Position numbers and translations under genes: made by a program
Shown here: piece after piece, positions 23,956 through 34,014 of the stretch
Numbering within the stretch: the first letter of the stretch is position 1
Layout of the letters: each line of letters begins with the position of its first letter
Origin: Gemmatimonadales bacterium
GTDB taxonomy: Bacteria > Gemmatimonadota > Gemmatimonadetes > Gemmatimonadales > JACORV01
Reading direction: 5' to 3'
Assembly (NCBI GenBank): GCA_030697825.1
Contig: JAUYOW010000102.1
Location: forward strand, 1-59,082
DNA length: 59,082 nucleotides
The notes under the pieces: generated by a model
What the model was told of the DNA's origin: nothing
What the model saw: only the letters and a program-made list of their open reading frames with translations
Database searches by the model: none

Positions 23956-24291
23956 CGCGCCGACGGCCCGCTCTCCGGCCGACATCGGGCCGCGGCGGAC
24001 CAGGACCAGGGTGCTGTCGATCGCCGCGCCCGTGTCGGACCCGAAGTAGACGACGTCGAGCCCCGCGTCGCGCAGGCGCCGGGTCGCCGCGCGAGCCAGT
24101 CCCACCGCGGGCGTGGTGTTCAGCACCTCGACCACCACGCGTTCCCCCTCGCCCTCACCGGGGATGGCCCGGGCGCGCTCGACCGACGCCCCGTGCTTCG
24201 ACAGGCGGAAGAGGGCGGCCGTGGTGCCCGCGAGGAGCCCGAGCGCGACTATCGCGCCGACGAGGAGTCGCCCGCGACCAGGCTGTTCCAT
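23845..24291 (-). CDS. LytR C-terminal domain protein, membrane-anchored
   Basis: 148 aa from the ATG at 24291. One N-terminal transmembrane helix (LLVGAIVALGLLAGTTAALF) is followed by a LytR_C domain: VVVEVLNTTPAVGLARAATR, LRDAGLDVVYFGSDTGA, STLVLVRRG and VDITVRLGRDF. The domain binds cell-wall components next to LCP-type enzymes, but here no LCP catalytic part exists. The final 111 bp are shared antisense with rlmN. The start overlaps yqeK by 43 bp. Confidence 0.8.
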   Translation of the reverse strand: MEQPGRGRLLVGAIVALGLLAGTTAALFRLSKHGASVERARAIPGEGEGERVVVEVLNTTPAVGLARAATRRLRDAGLDVVYFGSDTGAAIDSTLVLVRRGPMSAGERAVGALGAGAVRAAPDPGRLVDITVRLGRDFAGLVSAARDP

Positions 24292-24815
24292 AGTTCCCAC
24301 GTTTCCTTCCTGATGGGCGTGCCTTCGTGCAGCAGCCACGTCATGCGCCGAGCCACGACCGCGCGCAGAGCCGCGCCCGGATCGCGCGGCACCAGCGCCG
24401 CCAGCGCGTCCAGCGCGGGGCGCTCGGGTTGGCGGCCGGGCTCGAGGTGATCGGCGAGGAACAGCATCCGGCCCGCCTCGTCCCAAGCGGTGTAACCGAC
24501 CGAGTGATAGCGCGCGGCGTCGAGCACTCCGCGGTCGGTCTCGCCTCCCCGCTCCGCCGCCGCGGCCGCCGCGGGCCCGTGCCAGAGCGAGGCCGGCCAC
24601 GATCCCTGCGGCGCGTACCGCGCCAGGACCTCCGTCGGCGCATCGCGCAGCGCGTCGTGCAGTCGCGCCGCCCGGCCCCACCGCTCCGCCTCGCTCGTGC
24701 CCACGCCGCGCTCCTCCGCCCACCGCGCGACCAGCGCCTCCACCCGCGCGATGTGCGCCACCCGCTCCGGGCTCACCACCGCCCACTCCGGCAGCCCTTC
24801 AGTCGGTACCCTCAC
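24249..24815 (-). CDS. YqeK-like HD-domain phosphohydrolase
   Basis: 188 aa with the HD pattern spread over RVAHIARVEALVARWA, RLHDALRD, LWHGPAAA, ARYHSVG and FLADHLEPGR. YqeK enzymes hydrolyse diadenosine tetraphosphate (Ap4A) to ADP. The usual neighbour nadD is absent; instead it is coupled to panC by ATGA and overlaps the LytR_C gene, the partner also seen downstream of yqeK in other phyla. Confidence 0.82.
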   Translation of the reverse strand: MRVPTEGLPEWAVVSPERVAHIARVEALVARWAEERGVGTSEAERWGRAARLHDALRDAPTEVLARYAPQGSWPASLWHGPAAAAAAERGGETDRGVLDAARYHSVGYTAWDEAGRMLFLADHLEPGRQPERPALDALAALVPRDPGAALRAVVARRMTWLLHEGTPIRKETWELWNSLVAGDSSSAR

Positions 24816-25714
24816 GGCCCGACGGTCCGTCCGTCCTGCTTCTCCTCCAGCCGGACATCACCCTCGAGCCCCTCGCCCAGGATGACGTTGTCTATCAGCC
24901 GCGTCCGCCTGACCCGAACGGCGGCGGCCAAGTACGAGCGCGCGGTCGCCGCGTGGTTCGGCAGGAAGGTGTCCGCATCGATGACGTTGATGTACTCCGT
25001 CGTCACGTCCTCGTCCGCGCCGAGCACCTTCCACGCCGCGGCGATCACCGAGCCGGCCCTGCGATCGCCGGCGCGAAAGGCCGCGACGCCCGCGGCGAGC
25101 GCGCGCGGGAGCGCCAGCGCTTTCGCGCGGGCCTCGGCGTCGAGATAGACGTTGCGGGAGCTGAGCGCCAAGCCGTCCGCGTCCCGCACCAGCGGCGCGA
25201 CCGCGATCTCCACCGGGAGATCGAAGTCCCGCGCCATGAAGCGGACCAGCGCCGCCTGCTGCGCGTCCTTCCGTCCGAACACCGCCACCTGAGGCTGCAC
25301 GATCGAAACCAGTTTTAACACGACGGTGAGCACCCCGGCGAAGTGTCCGGGCCGCACCGCGCCTTCGAGGATGGTCCCGACCGGCCCCGGCTGGACGGTG
25401 ACGACCGGCGGCGCGGGGTACACCGCTTCGGGCGGCGGCGTCCAGAGAAGGTCCACTCCCGCCCGTTCCGCCAGAGCCTGGTCGCGCGCGAGGTCGCGTG
25501 GGTATCTGGTGAAGTCTTCGTTGGGCCCGAACTGGAGCGGGTTGACGAAGATGCTCATCACGACGAGGTCGCTCTTGGCGCGCGCCGTGCGCACCAGCGA
25601 GAGATGCCCCTCGTGGAGGTAGCCCATCGTCGGGACGAAGCCCACCCGCCGGCCCGCCCGCAGGGCGGCGGCCGAGGCGTCCCGCATTTCCTCCGGGGTG
25701 ATGACGACGCGCAT
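24812..25714 (-). CDS. panC: Pantothenate synthetase
   Basis: Condenses pantoate and beta-alanine with ATP. 300 aa with PTMGYLHEGHLSLVR (the HIGH-like nucleotide site), MSIFVNPLQFGPNEDF, GRKDAQQAALVRF and ALSSRNVYLD (the KMSKS-like loop reads SSRN). The next gene upstream is panB, 12 bp away, giving a two-step pantothenate unit. Confidence 0.96.
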   Translation of the reverse strand: MRVVITPEEMRDASAAALRAGRRVGFVPTMGYLHEGHLSLVRTARAKSDLVVMSIFVNPLQFGPNEDFTRYPRDLARDQALAERAGVDLLWTPPPEAVYPAPPVVTVQPGPVGTILEGAVRPGHFAGVLTVVLKLVSIVQPQVAVFGRKDAQQAALVRFMARDFDLPVEIAVAPLVRDADGLALSSRNVYLDAEARAKALALPRALAAGVAAFRAGDRRAGSVIAAAWKVLGADEDVTTEYINVIDADTFLPNHAATARSYLAAAVRVRRTRLIDNVILGEGLEGDVRLEEKQDGRTVGP

Positions 25715-25726
25715 TGGTGCCGGCGG

Positions 25727-26548
25727 CTAGAAGGAGTGGTCGGCGTCCGGGTAGACGCCGCGGCGCACCTCGTCGGCGAAGCGGCCGACGGCCCCGCGCA
25801 CGTCGTCGGCCAGGGCGGCATAGCGCTTCAGGAACTTGGGCGAGAAGGTGTCGTTGAGGCCGAGGAGGTCGTGCAGCACCAGGACCTGGCCGTCGCATCC
25901 CGCGCCCGCGCCTATGCCGATGGTGGGGAGCGCGCGCTCCGCGGAGATCGCGGCGGCGACGGTCGCGGGGACCAGCTCCAGCACGACGCTGAAGCACCCG
26001 GCCTGCTCCAGCGCCGCCACGTCCGATGCCATGCGCCCGGCAGCCTCCTCGCCCTTCCCCTGCACCCGGTACCCGCCCAGCGCGTGCACCGACTGCGGCG
26101 TGAGCCCGACGTGCCCCATGACCGGGATGCCGATGTCCACCAGGCCGCGCACCGTCTCGGCGATGGCGGAGCCGCCCTCGAGCTTCACCGCCTGCGCGCC
26201 GGTCTCCTTCATGACCCGCCCGCAGTTCCGCAGCGCGTCGTCGCGGTTCACCTGGTAGCTGAGGAAGGGCATGTCAACGACCAGGAGCGCCCGCTTGACG
26301 CCGCGGCGCACCGCGCGCGCGTGGTAGATCATCTGGTCCACCGTGGCGGAAAGGGTGGACGGCTCGCCGCAGAGCACCTGGTTGAGCGAATCGCCGACCA
26401 GGGCGCAGTCCACTCCCGCCTCGTCCACCAGCCGGCCGAACAGCGCGTCGTACGCGGTGACGGCGACGATCTTCTGCTTCGCCTGCTTCATGGCGAGGAA
26501 GTCGCGGGTGGTGACCGCGGAGTTGTTAGGCGAGCGTGTGGGCGACAT
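25727..26548 (-). CDS. panB: 3-methyl-2-oxobutanoate hydroxymethyltransferase
   Basis: Adds a hydroxymethyl group from methylene-THF to ketoisovalerate. 273 aa with the Mg-binding LVGDSLNQVL, VVDMPFLSYQ, VKLEGG, PVMGHVGLTPQS and IGIGAGAGCDGQVLV. It overlaps folK by 23 bp, so folate and pantothenate genes form one run; PanB uses the folate that folB/folK help to make. Confidence 0.96.
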   Translation of the reverse strand: MSPTRSPNNSAVTTRDFLAMKQAKQKIVAVTAYDALFGRLVDEAGVDCALVGDSLNQVLCGEPSTLSATVDQMIYHARAVRRGVKRALLVVDMPFLSYQVNRDDALRNCGRVMKETGAQAVKLEGGSAIAETVRGLVDIGIPVMGHVGLTPQSVHALGGYRVQGKGEEAAGRMASDVAALEQAGCFSVVLELVPATVAAAISAERALPTIGIGAGAGCDGQVLVLHDLLGLNDTFSPKFLKRYAALADDVRGAVGRFADEVRRGVYPDADHSF

Positions 26549-26951
26549 GCAGTTCGGCCAGTTCTCGCTGCCAGAAGGCGCGGTTGGGGATCTCGGGATG
26601 GGGGATGACGAGGCCGGACTCGTTCACGACGCGATCGCCGAATAGAACGATGTCGCAGTCGAGGGTGCGCGGGCCCCATCGCTCGCCGCGAACCCGGCCG
26701 GCGGCCCGCTCGATCAAGAGGAGCGCTTCGAGGAGGGCTCGCGGTTCCAGCGTGGTCTCGACCAGCAGCATCTGGTTCAGGAACTCGGCCTGCGGCACGG
26801 GACCGAGCGGCTCGGTCTCGAGGACGGCGGAGGCGCGCATGATTCGCGTGCCGGGCAGCCGCGCGATGGCCGCCCGCGCGCCGGCCAGCGCGGCCTCGCG
26901 ATCGCCGAGGTTCGAACCGAGCGCGATGGCGACCGGCTCAGACTTCGTCAC
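26526..26951 (-). CDS. folK: Hydroxymethyldihydropterin pyrophosphokinase
   Basis: 141 aa from a GTG at 26951, 14 bp inside folB. The family motifs are VAIALGSNLGDRE, the ATP/pterin site RWGPRTLDCDIVLFGD and LVIPHPEIPNRAFW. It follows folB directly, as in many folate operons. A longer frame extends upstream but is folB antiphase sequence. Confidence 0.93.
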   Translation of the reverse strand: MTKSEPVAIALGSNLGDREAALAGARAAIARLPGTRIMRASAVLETEPLGPVPQAEFLNQMLLVETTLEPRALLEALLLIERAAGRVRGERWGPRTLDCDIVLFGDRVVNESGLVIPHPEIPNRAFWQRELAELHVAHTLA

Positions 26952-27309
26952 GCGAACGCTCGACCACAACCTCGACGTAATCCACCGGCCCCGGGACCGG
27001 GGCGTGGGGCTTCCGCGCCGCCACGCGCACGCGGGACACGCCGTCGAGCGCCAGCGCCTTGTGGGCGACCTGCTCGCAGAGGGCCTCGAGCAGCTGGTGG
27101 TGGCTGGTGCCCACGGTATCCGCGACGAGCTTGTGCAGGGTCCGGTAGTCGAGGAGCATCCGCGGCGAGTCCGCCTCACCGACTTGGCGCAGCGACAGGT
27201 AGACGGTGACGTCGAGCTCCAGCGGCTGGGGGAACTTCTCCTCGTGCGGAAGGAGGCCCACCAGGGTGTGGAAGCGCATGCCGCGTAGCGTGATGGAGTC
27301 GGAATTCAT
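26938..27309 (-). CDS. folB: Dihydroneopterin aldolase
   Basis: 123 aa with the family's strands and helix: LRGMRFHTLVGLLPHEEKFP with the conserved Glu, LLDYRTLHKLVADTV, QLLEALCEQVAHKAL, and ARKPHAPVPGPVDYVEVVVE near the end (active-site Lys in RKP). It produces 6-hydroxymethyldihydropterin for folK. It has its own start after a 48-bp gap from the hydrolase gene. Confidence 0.93.
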   Translation of the reverse strand: MNSDSITLRGMRFHTLVGLLPHEEKFPQPLELDVTVYLSLRQVGEADSPRMLLDYRTLHKLVADTVGTSHHQLLEALCEQVAHKALALDGVSRVRVAARKPHAPVPGPVDYVEVVVERSRDEV

Positions 27310-27357
27310 AATGATGGAAGGGTATGCGGGTGAACGCGGGGGCGCAATTCGGCGGGA

Positions 27358-27900
27358 CTACGCGCCCAGCACCTTCCGACCGGCCGCGAGAACCTCGTCG
27401 TGGTGCCGCTCGAGCGCCACGTTCGCTCCCCGGCACCCCGCGACGACCTCCGCCGTCCAGTCGAGGTAGGCCACCCGGCGCTCGCGCGACCAGTCCGACG
27501 GCGGCGCGTGCGTCACGTCCTGCACGTTGCAGATCCTGTCGGCGAGCTTGATCAGCCTGGCCTTGGCGGACTGGTGCGCCGCCTGCTGCACCTGGAGTCG
27601 CTTCCGCTCTTCCCTGGGCAGCCGCTTGTCGTCCGTCACTTCCTCCACCAGCGCCCGGACCTCGCGCCCGAACCGCGCTTCCAGCTCCGCCCCGGTCGTA
27701 CCCGTGTCTTCGATGGTGTCGTGCAGGATGGCGGCGAGCAGCGTGTCGAGGTCCGTGACGCCGCCGATGCTCGCCAGGACGTGCGCCACCTCGATGGGGT
27801 GGTTGATGTACGGCGCCTGGCTCGCGCCCTTGCGCCGCTGGTCGCGGTGCCTTTCGGCCGAGAAGTGGAGCGCGCCGAGCAGGCGCGCGGCGTCGCTCAT
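27358..27900 (-). CDS. Small HD-type alarmone hydrolase (MESH1/SpoT-hydrolase-like)
   Basis: 180 aa holding only a (p)ppGpp hydrolase-type HD domain: [47 protein letters not shown] (HDxxED signature), and [16 protein letters not shown]. No synthetase or TGS domain follows, so it is a stand-alone hydrolase. It starts with an ATGA overlap to the chemoreceptor-like gene and lies between the trp block and the folate genes. Confidence 0.82.
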   Translation of the reverse strand: MSDAARLLGALHFSAERHRDQRRKGASQAPYINHPIEVAHVLASIGGVTDLDTLLAAILHDTIEDTGTTGAELEARFGREVRALVEEVTDDKRLPREERKRLQVQQAAHQSAKARLIKLADRICNVQDVTHAPPSDWSRERRVAYLDWTAEVVAGCRGANVALERHHDEVLAAGRKVLGA

Positions 27901-29984
27901 GCGTTGGCGAACCGTCGCGCCACGTCGCCCAGATGCGTAGCCACCGCCTCCAGCTCGCGGGTGCTCCGCTCCAGCTCGGCAAACTCGCGCGCCTGGCCCT
28001 CCGCCTGCGAGGCCATGTCCTCCGCCTCGTGGCGGTTCTTTCGCGATATCTCCGCCGAGGAGCGGATGCGCTCGGCCAGCAGCGCCAGCGCCGCGTCCTG
28101 CTCCGCGGCGGTACCGGCGATGCTGCGGGCGTGGCCGGTCGCGTCCGCCGTGGAGCTCACGATCGCCTCCAGCGCGGCAAGCGACCTGCTGGAGACCTCC
28201 TCCACACCGCCCACCGCCTGCTCGCCGCGCCGCATCTGGTCCACCACCCGCGTCATCTGCTTCTGGATCGCCGCCACCAGCTGGCTGACTTCGCCTGCCG
28301 CACGACTGCTCTGGTCGGCGAGCCGCCGCACTTCGTCCGCCACCACGGCGAACCCCCGCCCGTGCGCGCCGGCGCGCGCCGCCTCGATGGCGGCGTTGAG
28401 CGCGAGCAGGTTGGTCTGGTCGGCGATGTCGCGGATCACGCCGATGAAGTCGTTGATGCTGCGCGTCACCTTCTGGAGCGAGAGCACCTTCTGCGACGAG
28501 TCAGCCACGAACGCCTTGAGGTCAACCAGTCGCTGAACCGCTCCGCCGATCGTGTCCCGGCTCTCGGTCGCCGTGTTGCTCGCTTCCACGCTGCGCTCCG
28601 CGGCGTCCCTCCCGTCGGACGCGACGCGGCGGGCCGCCGTGGTCAGCGACTCGGTAGCGCCGAGGTTGGCCTGCACCTCCAGCTCCTGCTGGGCCGCCGC
28701 ACGCTTGATCGTCGCCGCGTGCTCCTGGCTGCGCGCCGACGCCCGCCGCAGCCTCTCGACGGCAGCCGCTACCGCCTTCACCTCCGTGCCGATCCGCTCG
28801 ACGGTCTGCACCAGCGGCTCGCGCAGGTCGGCGATGTGGATGGCGGAGGAAACCTGGGTGGCGAGCGTCGCGACCAACGTGATGGCCTTCGGGCCGTACA
28901 TGTTCCGCTTGGTGTGCTCGATCTCCAGCGTGCCCACCGTGAGGTCACCGAACCGCAGCGGCATCAGCAGGATGCTCTGCGCCGTGGGCCTCTGCTCCGC
29001 GATGCGGGGGTCCAGCCTGGCGTCGCTCACCACCGCGACCTCCCCCGAGGCGACCACGCCGGCGCGGATGGCCTCCAGGTCTTCGCCCGGTTCGCCGCGG
29101 CCAGGAGCCCCATGCGCGCTGCGATAGATGCGGCGGGTCCGGCCTTGCTCCTCCCGGTAGATCCGGAAGTCGGTCCAGTCCACCAGCCGGTTGGCCAACC
29201 GAGCGATGCGGTCGAGCGAGTCCTCGAGCGAGAGGTCCGCGGTGACGGCCATGTCCACCGCGAGCACCTTGATCCGCTCCTCGGCGCCGATCGACTCCTC
29301 GAGGAGACGCTTCACCATCCACCCCGCGAACAACAGCATAGCGCCGATGAACGGCCAACTGCGCGGCTCGAGCGTCGCCACCGCGATGAGCGCGGTCGCG
29401 GTCGACAGCGCGGAGACGAAGTACGCGATGACCTCGTACCTCAGGATGAGCGACTGATCGTCCTCCAGAAGCTTGCCGCGCAACAGCAGCGTGAAGTAGA
29501 ACAGCGCGCGCCCGATGACGAAGTACGAGATCACGAAGAACAGCAGCGCGGGAACCAGGTCGAGCCCGAGGCCGTGGCCCTCGAGCCCGCCGCTATTCAG
29601 CATTCCGGCGTAGACGCCGAAGGCGGCGGCGAGCGTCAGCACCTCGCGCCCGGCGTTGATCGCCGCCGCGCGCCACGGCTTGCGGAGCCAGCCCCAGTCG
29701 CCGGCCAGACAGGCCACGGCCATCGCGAGGAGCGTCGGCACGGCGCCGAAAAGCAGGCTCCCGGTGAGGCCGACGAAGCCGGTAAGGGAAAGGTACGAGT
29801 ACTTGGAGAGCGGTACGGCATAGCGCCTCAGCACCGTCGCCACCGCGACGAGCGACAGCACCGTGGGCCCGGCAGCCAGCGCGCGCGGATCCATCGCGAG
29901 GCCGCCGCCTAGAACCAGCCCGCCCGCCACCGCGAGGGCCACGGGGTAGACGGTGACGATGGTGCCGACACGCAGCCAGGTCAC
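27897..29984 (-). CDS. Membrane chemoreceptor-like protein (TM bundle, GAF, MCP signalling domain)
   Basis: 695 aa from the GTG at 29984, which makes a GTGA overlap with the trpA stop. Residues ~5-215 hold about six hydrophobic segments, with no large periplasmic ligand domain. Residues ~240-390 look like a GAF domain. The rest is an MCP signalling hairpin whose tip reads [34 protein letters not shown]. It would pair with CheA/CheW, none of which lie in this window. Its place in the trp run is unusual. Confidence 0.85.
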   Translation of the reverse strand: MTWLRVGTIVTVYPVALAVAGGLVLGGGLAMDPRALAAGPTVLSLVAVATVLRRYAVPLSKYSYLSLTGFVGLTGSLLFGAVPTLLAMAVACLAGDWGWLRKPWRAAAINAGREVLTLAAAFGVYAGMLNSGGLEGHGLGLDLVPALLFFVISYFVIGRALFYFTLLLRGKLLEDDQSLILRYEVIAYFVSALSTATALIAVATLEPRSWPFIGAMLLFAGWMVKRLLEESIGAEERIKVLAVDMAVTADLSLEDSLDRIARLANRLVDWTDFRIYREEQGRTRRIYRSAHGAPGRGEPGEDLEAIRAGVVASGEVAVVSDARLDPRIAEQRPTAQSILLMPLRFGDLTVGTLEIEHTKRNMYGPKAITLVATLATQVSSAIHIADLREPLVQTVERIGTEVKAVAAAVERLRRASARSQEHAATIKRAAAQQELEVQANLGATESLTTAARRVASDGRDAAERSVEASNTATESRDTIGGAVQRLVDLKAFVADSSQKVLSLQKVTRSINDFIGVIRDIADQTNLLALNAAIEAARAGAHGRGFAVVADEVRRLADQSSRAAGEVSQLVAAIQKQMTRVVDQMRRGEQAVGGVEEVSSRSLAALEAIVSSTADATGHARSIAGTAAEQDAALALLAERIRSSAEISRKNRHEAEDMASQAEGQAREFAELERSTRELEAVATHLGDVARRFANA

Positions 29985-30790
29985 GCTCGAGCCGCCTGGG
30001 CCGGCCGCGCCACGTCCATCGCGTGCCGCAGCTCCTGGAGCCATGCGCCGGCCGCCATCACCCCACCCGCGCTCATCCGATCCACGACGGCACTCCCCAC
30101 CACGACACCATCGGCCAGCGCCGCGACCTCGGCGGCCTGCGAGGGAGCGGAGATCCCGAACCCCACCGCCACCGGAAGCGCGGTCGCCGCGCGCACCGCG
30201 GCCACCCTCACGCCGATGTCGGATGCGACCGCCCGGCTCGCCCCGGTCACGCCAAGCCGCGCGACTAGGTACACGAATCCCCGGCTCGCCGCCGCGATCC
30301 TGGCGAGGCGCGCCGGGGGAGTCGTCGGCGCCACCAAGCGGACCAGCGGCAGGCTGCCGGCGGCGAGCGCGTTCTCGGTCGCGGGGTCCGCTCCGACCGG
30401 CAGGTCCACCACCAGGACGCCTGCCGCTCCCGCCTCGCGCGCGGCGGCCGCGAACCGGACGGGACCCATGGCGAGCACCGGGTTCAGATAGGTGAAGAGG
30501 ACCACGGGCACGGAAGGCCGTGCCTCACGCAGCAGGTCGAGCACCCCGCGCAGAGTGACTCCTGCGGCGAGCGCGGCGTGGGTGCTCGCCTGGATCACCG
30601 GCCCGTCCGCGACCGGGTCGCTCCACGGCACGCCCAGCTCGACGATGTCGGCGCCGAAGCCGGGCGCACCGGCCAGGAACTCGCGCGTCGCGTCCCAGCC
30701 GGGGTGGCCCGCGGTGATGTAGGGGATGAGCGCCGCGCGGCCGGCGGCACGGAGCCCCGCCCAGCAGTCGGCGAGTTGACCTTCAGGCAA
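29981..30790 (-). CDS. trpA: Tryptophan synthase alpha subunit
   Basis: Cleaves indole-glycerol phosphate to indole. 269 aa: [12 protein letters not shown], the catalytic Glu in [12 protein letters not shown] and the Asp in DPVADGP, then VLVVDLPVG and a phosphate-binding VAVGFGIS. It is separated from trpB by a HEAT gene and an HD-GYP-like gene, both on the same strand with overlaps, so all are probably one transcript. Confidence 0.96.
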   Translation of the reverse strand: MPEGQLADCWAGLRAAGRAALIPYITAGHPGWDATREFLAGAPGFGADIVELGVPWSDPVADGPVIQASTHAALAAGVTLRGVLDLLREARPSVPVVLFTYLNPVLAMGPVRFAAAAREAGAAGVLVVDLPVGADPATENALAAGSLPLVRLVAPTTPPARLARIAAASRGFVYLVARLGVTGASRAVASDIGVRVAAVRAATALPVAVGFGISAPSQAAEVAALADGVVVGSAVVDRMSAGGVMAAGAWLQELRHAMDVARPAQAARA

Positions 30791-32252
30791 AATAGTCGGC
30801 GACCCGCACCCCGTACTTGTCGGGGCTGGTGACCTTGATGATGGAGCGGAGGAACGTGCCCGAGGCGTCCTGCTCCACGAGGTCCGCGACGTAGCCGGGG
30901 AAGCTGATCGTCCCCCCCGGGTCGGAGACGATCCGGACCATCGGGCGGTGCACCATCTCCAGGTTGTCGTTGGCCGCGGCCACTATGGCCAGCTCGTAGG
31001 TGTCGAGGATGACCATCGTCCCCACCGGATAGATGCCGATGAGGTTGATGAACGCCTTCACCAGCACCGGATCGAAGCCGCGCTTGGGGTTCTCCCACAT
31101 CTCCTTCAGCACCGCGTCGGGCTGGATTGGCGTCGTCTGGTAGGAGCGGCGCGAAGTCGCGGCGTCGAAAGCGTCGGCCACCGCGATCATGCGCGAGAAG
31201 ATCGACAGATCCCGCTTCCGGATGGACTTCGGGTAGCCGGTGAGGTCCACCTTCATGTGGTGCTCGTACGCGCCGATCATGCTCCGGTACGGGATCTCCC
31301 CGTAGCCGCGCAGCCCGAACAGGGTGAGCACGCCCAGCCACGGGTGCGCCTGCATGATCCGCCACTCCTCCTCGGTCAGGCTCCCGTCCTTGTTCAGCAC
31401 CTCGAGCGGGACCCGCGACTTGCCGACGTCGTGGAAGAGCGCGGCCATGCCGAGGTCGTAGAGCTGGAGCTTGCTGAGGCCGATCTTCCGGCCCAGGGAG
31501 ACCGAGAAGATGCACACGTTCACGGAGTGCGTGAACGTGTAGTCGTCGTAGTCGCGCAGCGTCGTGAGACCGATCAGCGAGCTCTCGTTGGAGAGCACCT
31601 GGTCCACGATCGCCTGCACGGCGCGCTTGACCTTCTTGACGCTCGCCGTGCGGCCCATGCGGACCGAGTTGATGACTTCCTTGGTGACGGCCACCGAGCG
31701 CTGGTAGGTGCGCTTCGACTGCTCATTCTGGCGCTCCTCGTCGTCCTCGCTCTGGTCCGACTCCATCGGCGGCTCGACGCCGATGTGCGCCACGCCGCCG
31801 TCCCGCATTTTGGTGGACAGCTCGAAGTACTTGTTGGTGCTGGCTTCGCGGGAGGCCGTGCTCAGCATCAACGAGAGGAAGGTCGTCCACTCCCGGCGGT
31901 CGGCGCCCTGCTCGGCGCGCACCATCCCGACGCCGACGTTGCGCAGGATGCTCAGCACGTGGGAGAAGGAAGCGTAGTTGTCGAGGTCGAGCCGCAGCCG
32001 GGTCTGGTTGACGAAGATGAACTCGCCCGTGACCCGCAGCTCGATCTCCTCCTCCAGGTCGAGGATGCCCTGCACCGTCGCCGAGAGGTCGTCTAGCGAC
32101 TTCTGTACCTGCATGTTCTCGAACGGGTAGAGCTTGAGGGAGCGCATCGCCGTGTAGAGCATCACCAGGAACTCGCGGCCCGCGGCCCTGATGAACGCGT
32201 CGCTGGTCTGGATGGAATCTACGACCGAGGGCCGGCGTTCCTGTTCGCTCAC
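30783..32252 (-). CDS. HD-GYP-type phosphodiesterase-like protein
   Basis: 489 aa from a GTG at 32252, one base after the HEAT gene. Residues ~1-215 form a long helical N-terminal region with acidic linkers (ESDQSEDDEERQNEQS). The HD-GYP domain reads AALFHDVGKSRVPLEVLN, IMQAHPWLGVLTLFG, YEHHMKVDLTGYP: all main ligands and the GYP are present, in a slightly divergent form. A C-terminal ~90-residue segment (GTMVILDTYELAIV) is common in such proteins. It probably hydrolyses a cyclic dinucleotide. Confidence 0.83.
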   Translation of the reverse strand: MSEQERRPSVVDSIQTSDAFIRAAGREFLVMLYTAMRSLKLYPFENMQVQKSLDDLSATVQGILDLEEEIELRVTGEFIFVNQTRLRLDLDNYASFSHVLSILRNVGVGMVRAEQGADRREWTTFLSLMLSTASREASTNKYFELSTKMRDGGVAHIGVEPPMESDQSEDDEERQNEQSKRTYQRSVAVTKEVINSVRMGRTASVKKVKRAVQAIVDQVLSNESSLIGLTTLRDYDDYTFTHSVNVCIFSVSLGRKIGLSKLQLYDLGMAALFHDVGKSRVPLEVLNKDGSLTEEEWRIMQAHPWLGVLTLFGLRGYGEIPYRSMIGAYEHHMKVDLTGYPKSIRKRDLSIFSRMIAVADAFDAATSRRSYQTTPIQPDAVLKEMWENPKRGFDPVLVKAFINLIGIYPVGTMVILDTYELAIVAAANDNLEMVHRPMVRIVSDPGGTISFPGYVADLVEQDASGTFLRSIIKVTSPDKYGVRVADYFA

Positions 32253-32253
32253 C

Positions 32254-34014
32254 TCACACCCCCGGCGGCGCGAACAGGCTCTGGGTGGCGCGCTCACCAC
32301 GCAGGGCGCGGTTCACCGCGTTGCGCACCAGCGCCTCCTTGTCGGACGACGCCTTCTCTAGCGAGGCGCGCGCGGACGGGGTGCCGATCTTCCCCAACGC
32401 CATCGCCGCGCAGGCCCGCGTCTGCGGGTCCTCCTTGCGCTTGAGGAAACCGCCGCTGTTCAGGATCCCGTTCAGCGACGCCACCCCCGACTCCCCCACC
32501 AGCGAGCCGTAGGCCTCGAAAAAGGCCATCTTCTCGGTGAGGTCCCGCTCGCGCATCGACTTCCCCTGCACGACCTCCGCGATGCGGGGCAGCGCCGAGC
32601 GTGACTGGCGGGCGCCGATGATGCGGATCGACGCCAGCCGGACCTCGCGGTCCGTGTCCTCGAGCCCGCGCTCGAGGGCCTGGATCGCCGCCGGCGACGC
32701 GATCTCGGACAGCGCCTGCACCGTAGCGACGCGGATCGCCGGCTCCACGTGCCCCAGCGCCTGGCCCAGCGCCCCCACCGCCTGCTGAAGCTTGAGCTTC
32801 CCCGAGAGCTTCACCGCCTCGGCCACGACGTTAGCGTCCGCCGACTGCATCGCGCCCACCACGACCGGCGGGTTCGCCGCGGCGAGCCGGCCCGCCGCCG
32901 CCTCGACGATGTCGCGGATCCGCGCGTTGCTCAGCTTCGGCAGCCAGGCGAACAGCGTGGGCAGCGCTTCGCCGCGGAGCTCGCTGAACAGATCTCCCAG
33001 CTCCTCCGCCGCCGGGTGAACCGACGCCTCATCCAGCGATTGGAGGAGCTGCGCCAGGCTCTGCTCCTGCGAGAGCCGGCCCGGCAGGTCCTCGAGCGCC
33101 TTGCGGTGCTCGGGGAGCACCTCGCGCGCCCGCGTCAGGACCGCCTTTGCCTCGCGAAGCACGTAAGCCACCGAGCTGAAGTCCGCGGCCCCCAGGAGGT
33201 ACGGCAGGAAGCTCTCCAGGATCGAGATCAGCTCGGCGCGGACCGTCGGATAGGGCTGCAGCTCGAGTACGTCGAAGAGCATCGCCAGCACGTTGCGGCG
33301 CAGGTCCTGCGCGTACTCGCCCTGCACCGCATCGCGGATGTACCCGATCTCCTTCTCATCCAGGAAATAGAGCGTGGTGTCGAAGTCCTCGGTCTTGACG
33401 ATGCCCGAGCGGGCCGGCGCCGACTCCTGCTCCGTCGCGGCGCCGCCCCGGCTGGCGGTCTCGCCCACCTCGTCGGCCACCGCCCCGGCGACGCCTCCCG
33501 GCATGGTCGCGGGCACCCGCACCTCGCCCGACCCCGGCAGCGACATCCCTCCCACGTCGGACGTGAGGTCCTGGAAGACGTACCGTATCCGCTGGAAGTC
33601 CTTCTCCCAGAGCAGCGTCAGCAGGTCGTCGCTGTCCTCGGACTGGAGGTTGCGCGCCTTGTGCACCACGTCGAGGAGGCCCACGATCTCGTTCTGCTCT
33701 ACGCCCGCCAGCAGGGTGACCGAGCGCACCCCGTCCTTGAAGAACACCCACGCGATGCTCTCGCTCCGGTTGCTGTTGCTGTAGACGACGTTCCCCTCCC
33801 AGCGGAAGTCGCTCTCGGAGACGTCGAACACGAGATCGTCCGTCGCCTCCCAGATCGGCTGGAAGGCCGCGCGCAGGTTCTCGGTCGCCCGCTGGTAGAT
33901 GGGGTTGTTAGGCAGGTAGAACTGATGGGCGCGGAGCGCCTTCGCGAGGGCCTGGAGAAGCTCCTCGACTTGGGCTGGTGGAAGCGCCAGGTCCATGCTT
34001 GCGCCGTCCGTCAC
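32254..34014 (-). CDS. HEAT-repeat protein of unknown function
   Basis: 586 aa from the GTG at 34014 (GTGA overlap with trpB); an ATG at 33996 is also possible. Residues ~1-155 are a helical N-terminal domain ([20 protein letters not shown]), followed by a Gly/Pro-rich linker. The C-terminal half has HEAT/PBS-lyase-like repeats ([60 protein letters not shown]). This looks like a scaffold for protein contacts. It shares N-terminal style (NPIYQRA...FYLPNN) with no known enzyme. Confidence 0.72.
   Translation of the reverse strand: MTDGASMDLALPPAQVEELLQALAKALRAHQFYLPNNPIYQRATENLRAAFQPIWEATDDLVFDVSESDFRWEGNVVYSNSNRSESIAWVFFKDGVRSVTLLAGVEQNEIVGLLDVVHKARNLQSEDSDDLLTLLWEKDFQRIRYVFQDLTSDVGGMSLPGSGEVRVPATMPGGVAGAVADEVGETASRGGAATEQESAPARSGIVKTEDFDTTLYFLDEKEIGYIRDAVQGEYAQDLRRNVLAMLFDVLELQPYPTVRAELISILESFLPYLLGAADFSSVAYVLREAKAVLTRAREVLPEHRKALEDLPGRLSQEQSLAQLLQSLDEASVHPAAEELGDLFSELRGEALPTLFAWLPKLSNARIRDIVEAAAGRLAAANPPVVVGAMQSADANVVAEAVKLSGKLKLQQAVGALGQALGHVEPAIRVATVQALSEIASPAAIQALERGLEDTDREVRLASIRIIGARQSRSALPRIAEVVQGKSMRERDLTEKMAFFEAYGSLVGESGVASLNGILNSGGFLKRKEDPQTRACAAMALGKIGTPSARASLEKASSDKEALVRNAVNRALRGERATQSLFAPPGV

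Noticed and set aside
26908-26920. TTCGAACC, like a tRNA T-loop
   Set aside because: It codes for the conserved GSNLGD residues of folK; no cloverleaf around it.
27933-29912. 659-codon plus-strand frame antisense to the chemoreceptor gene
   Set aside because: The composition is the mirror of the MCP helical repeats; no conserved motif, no ribosome site.
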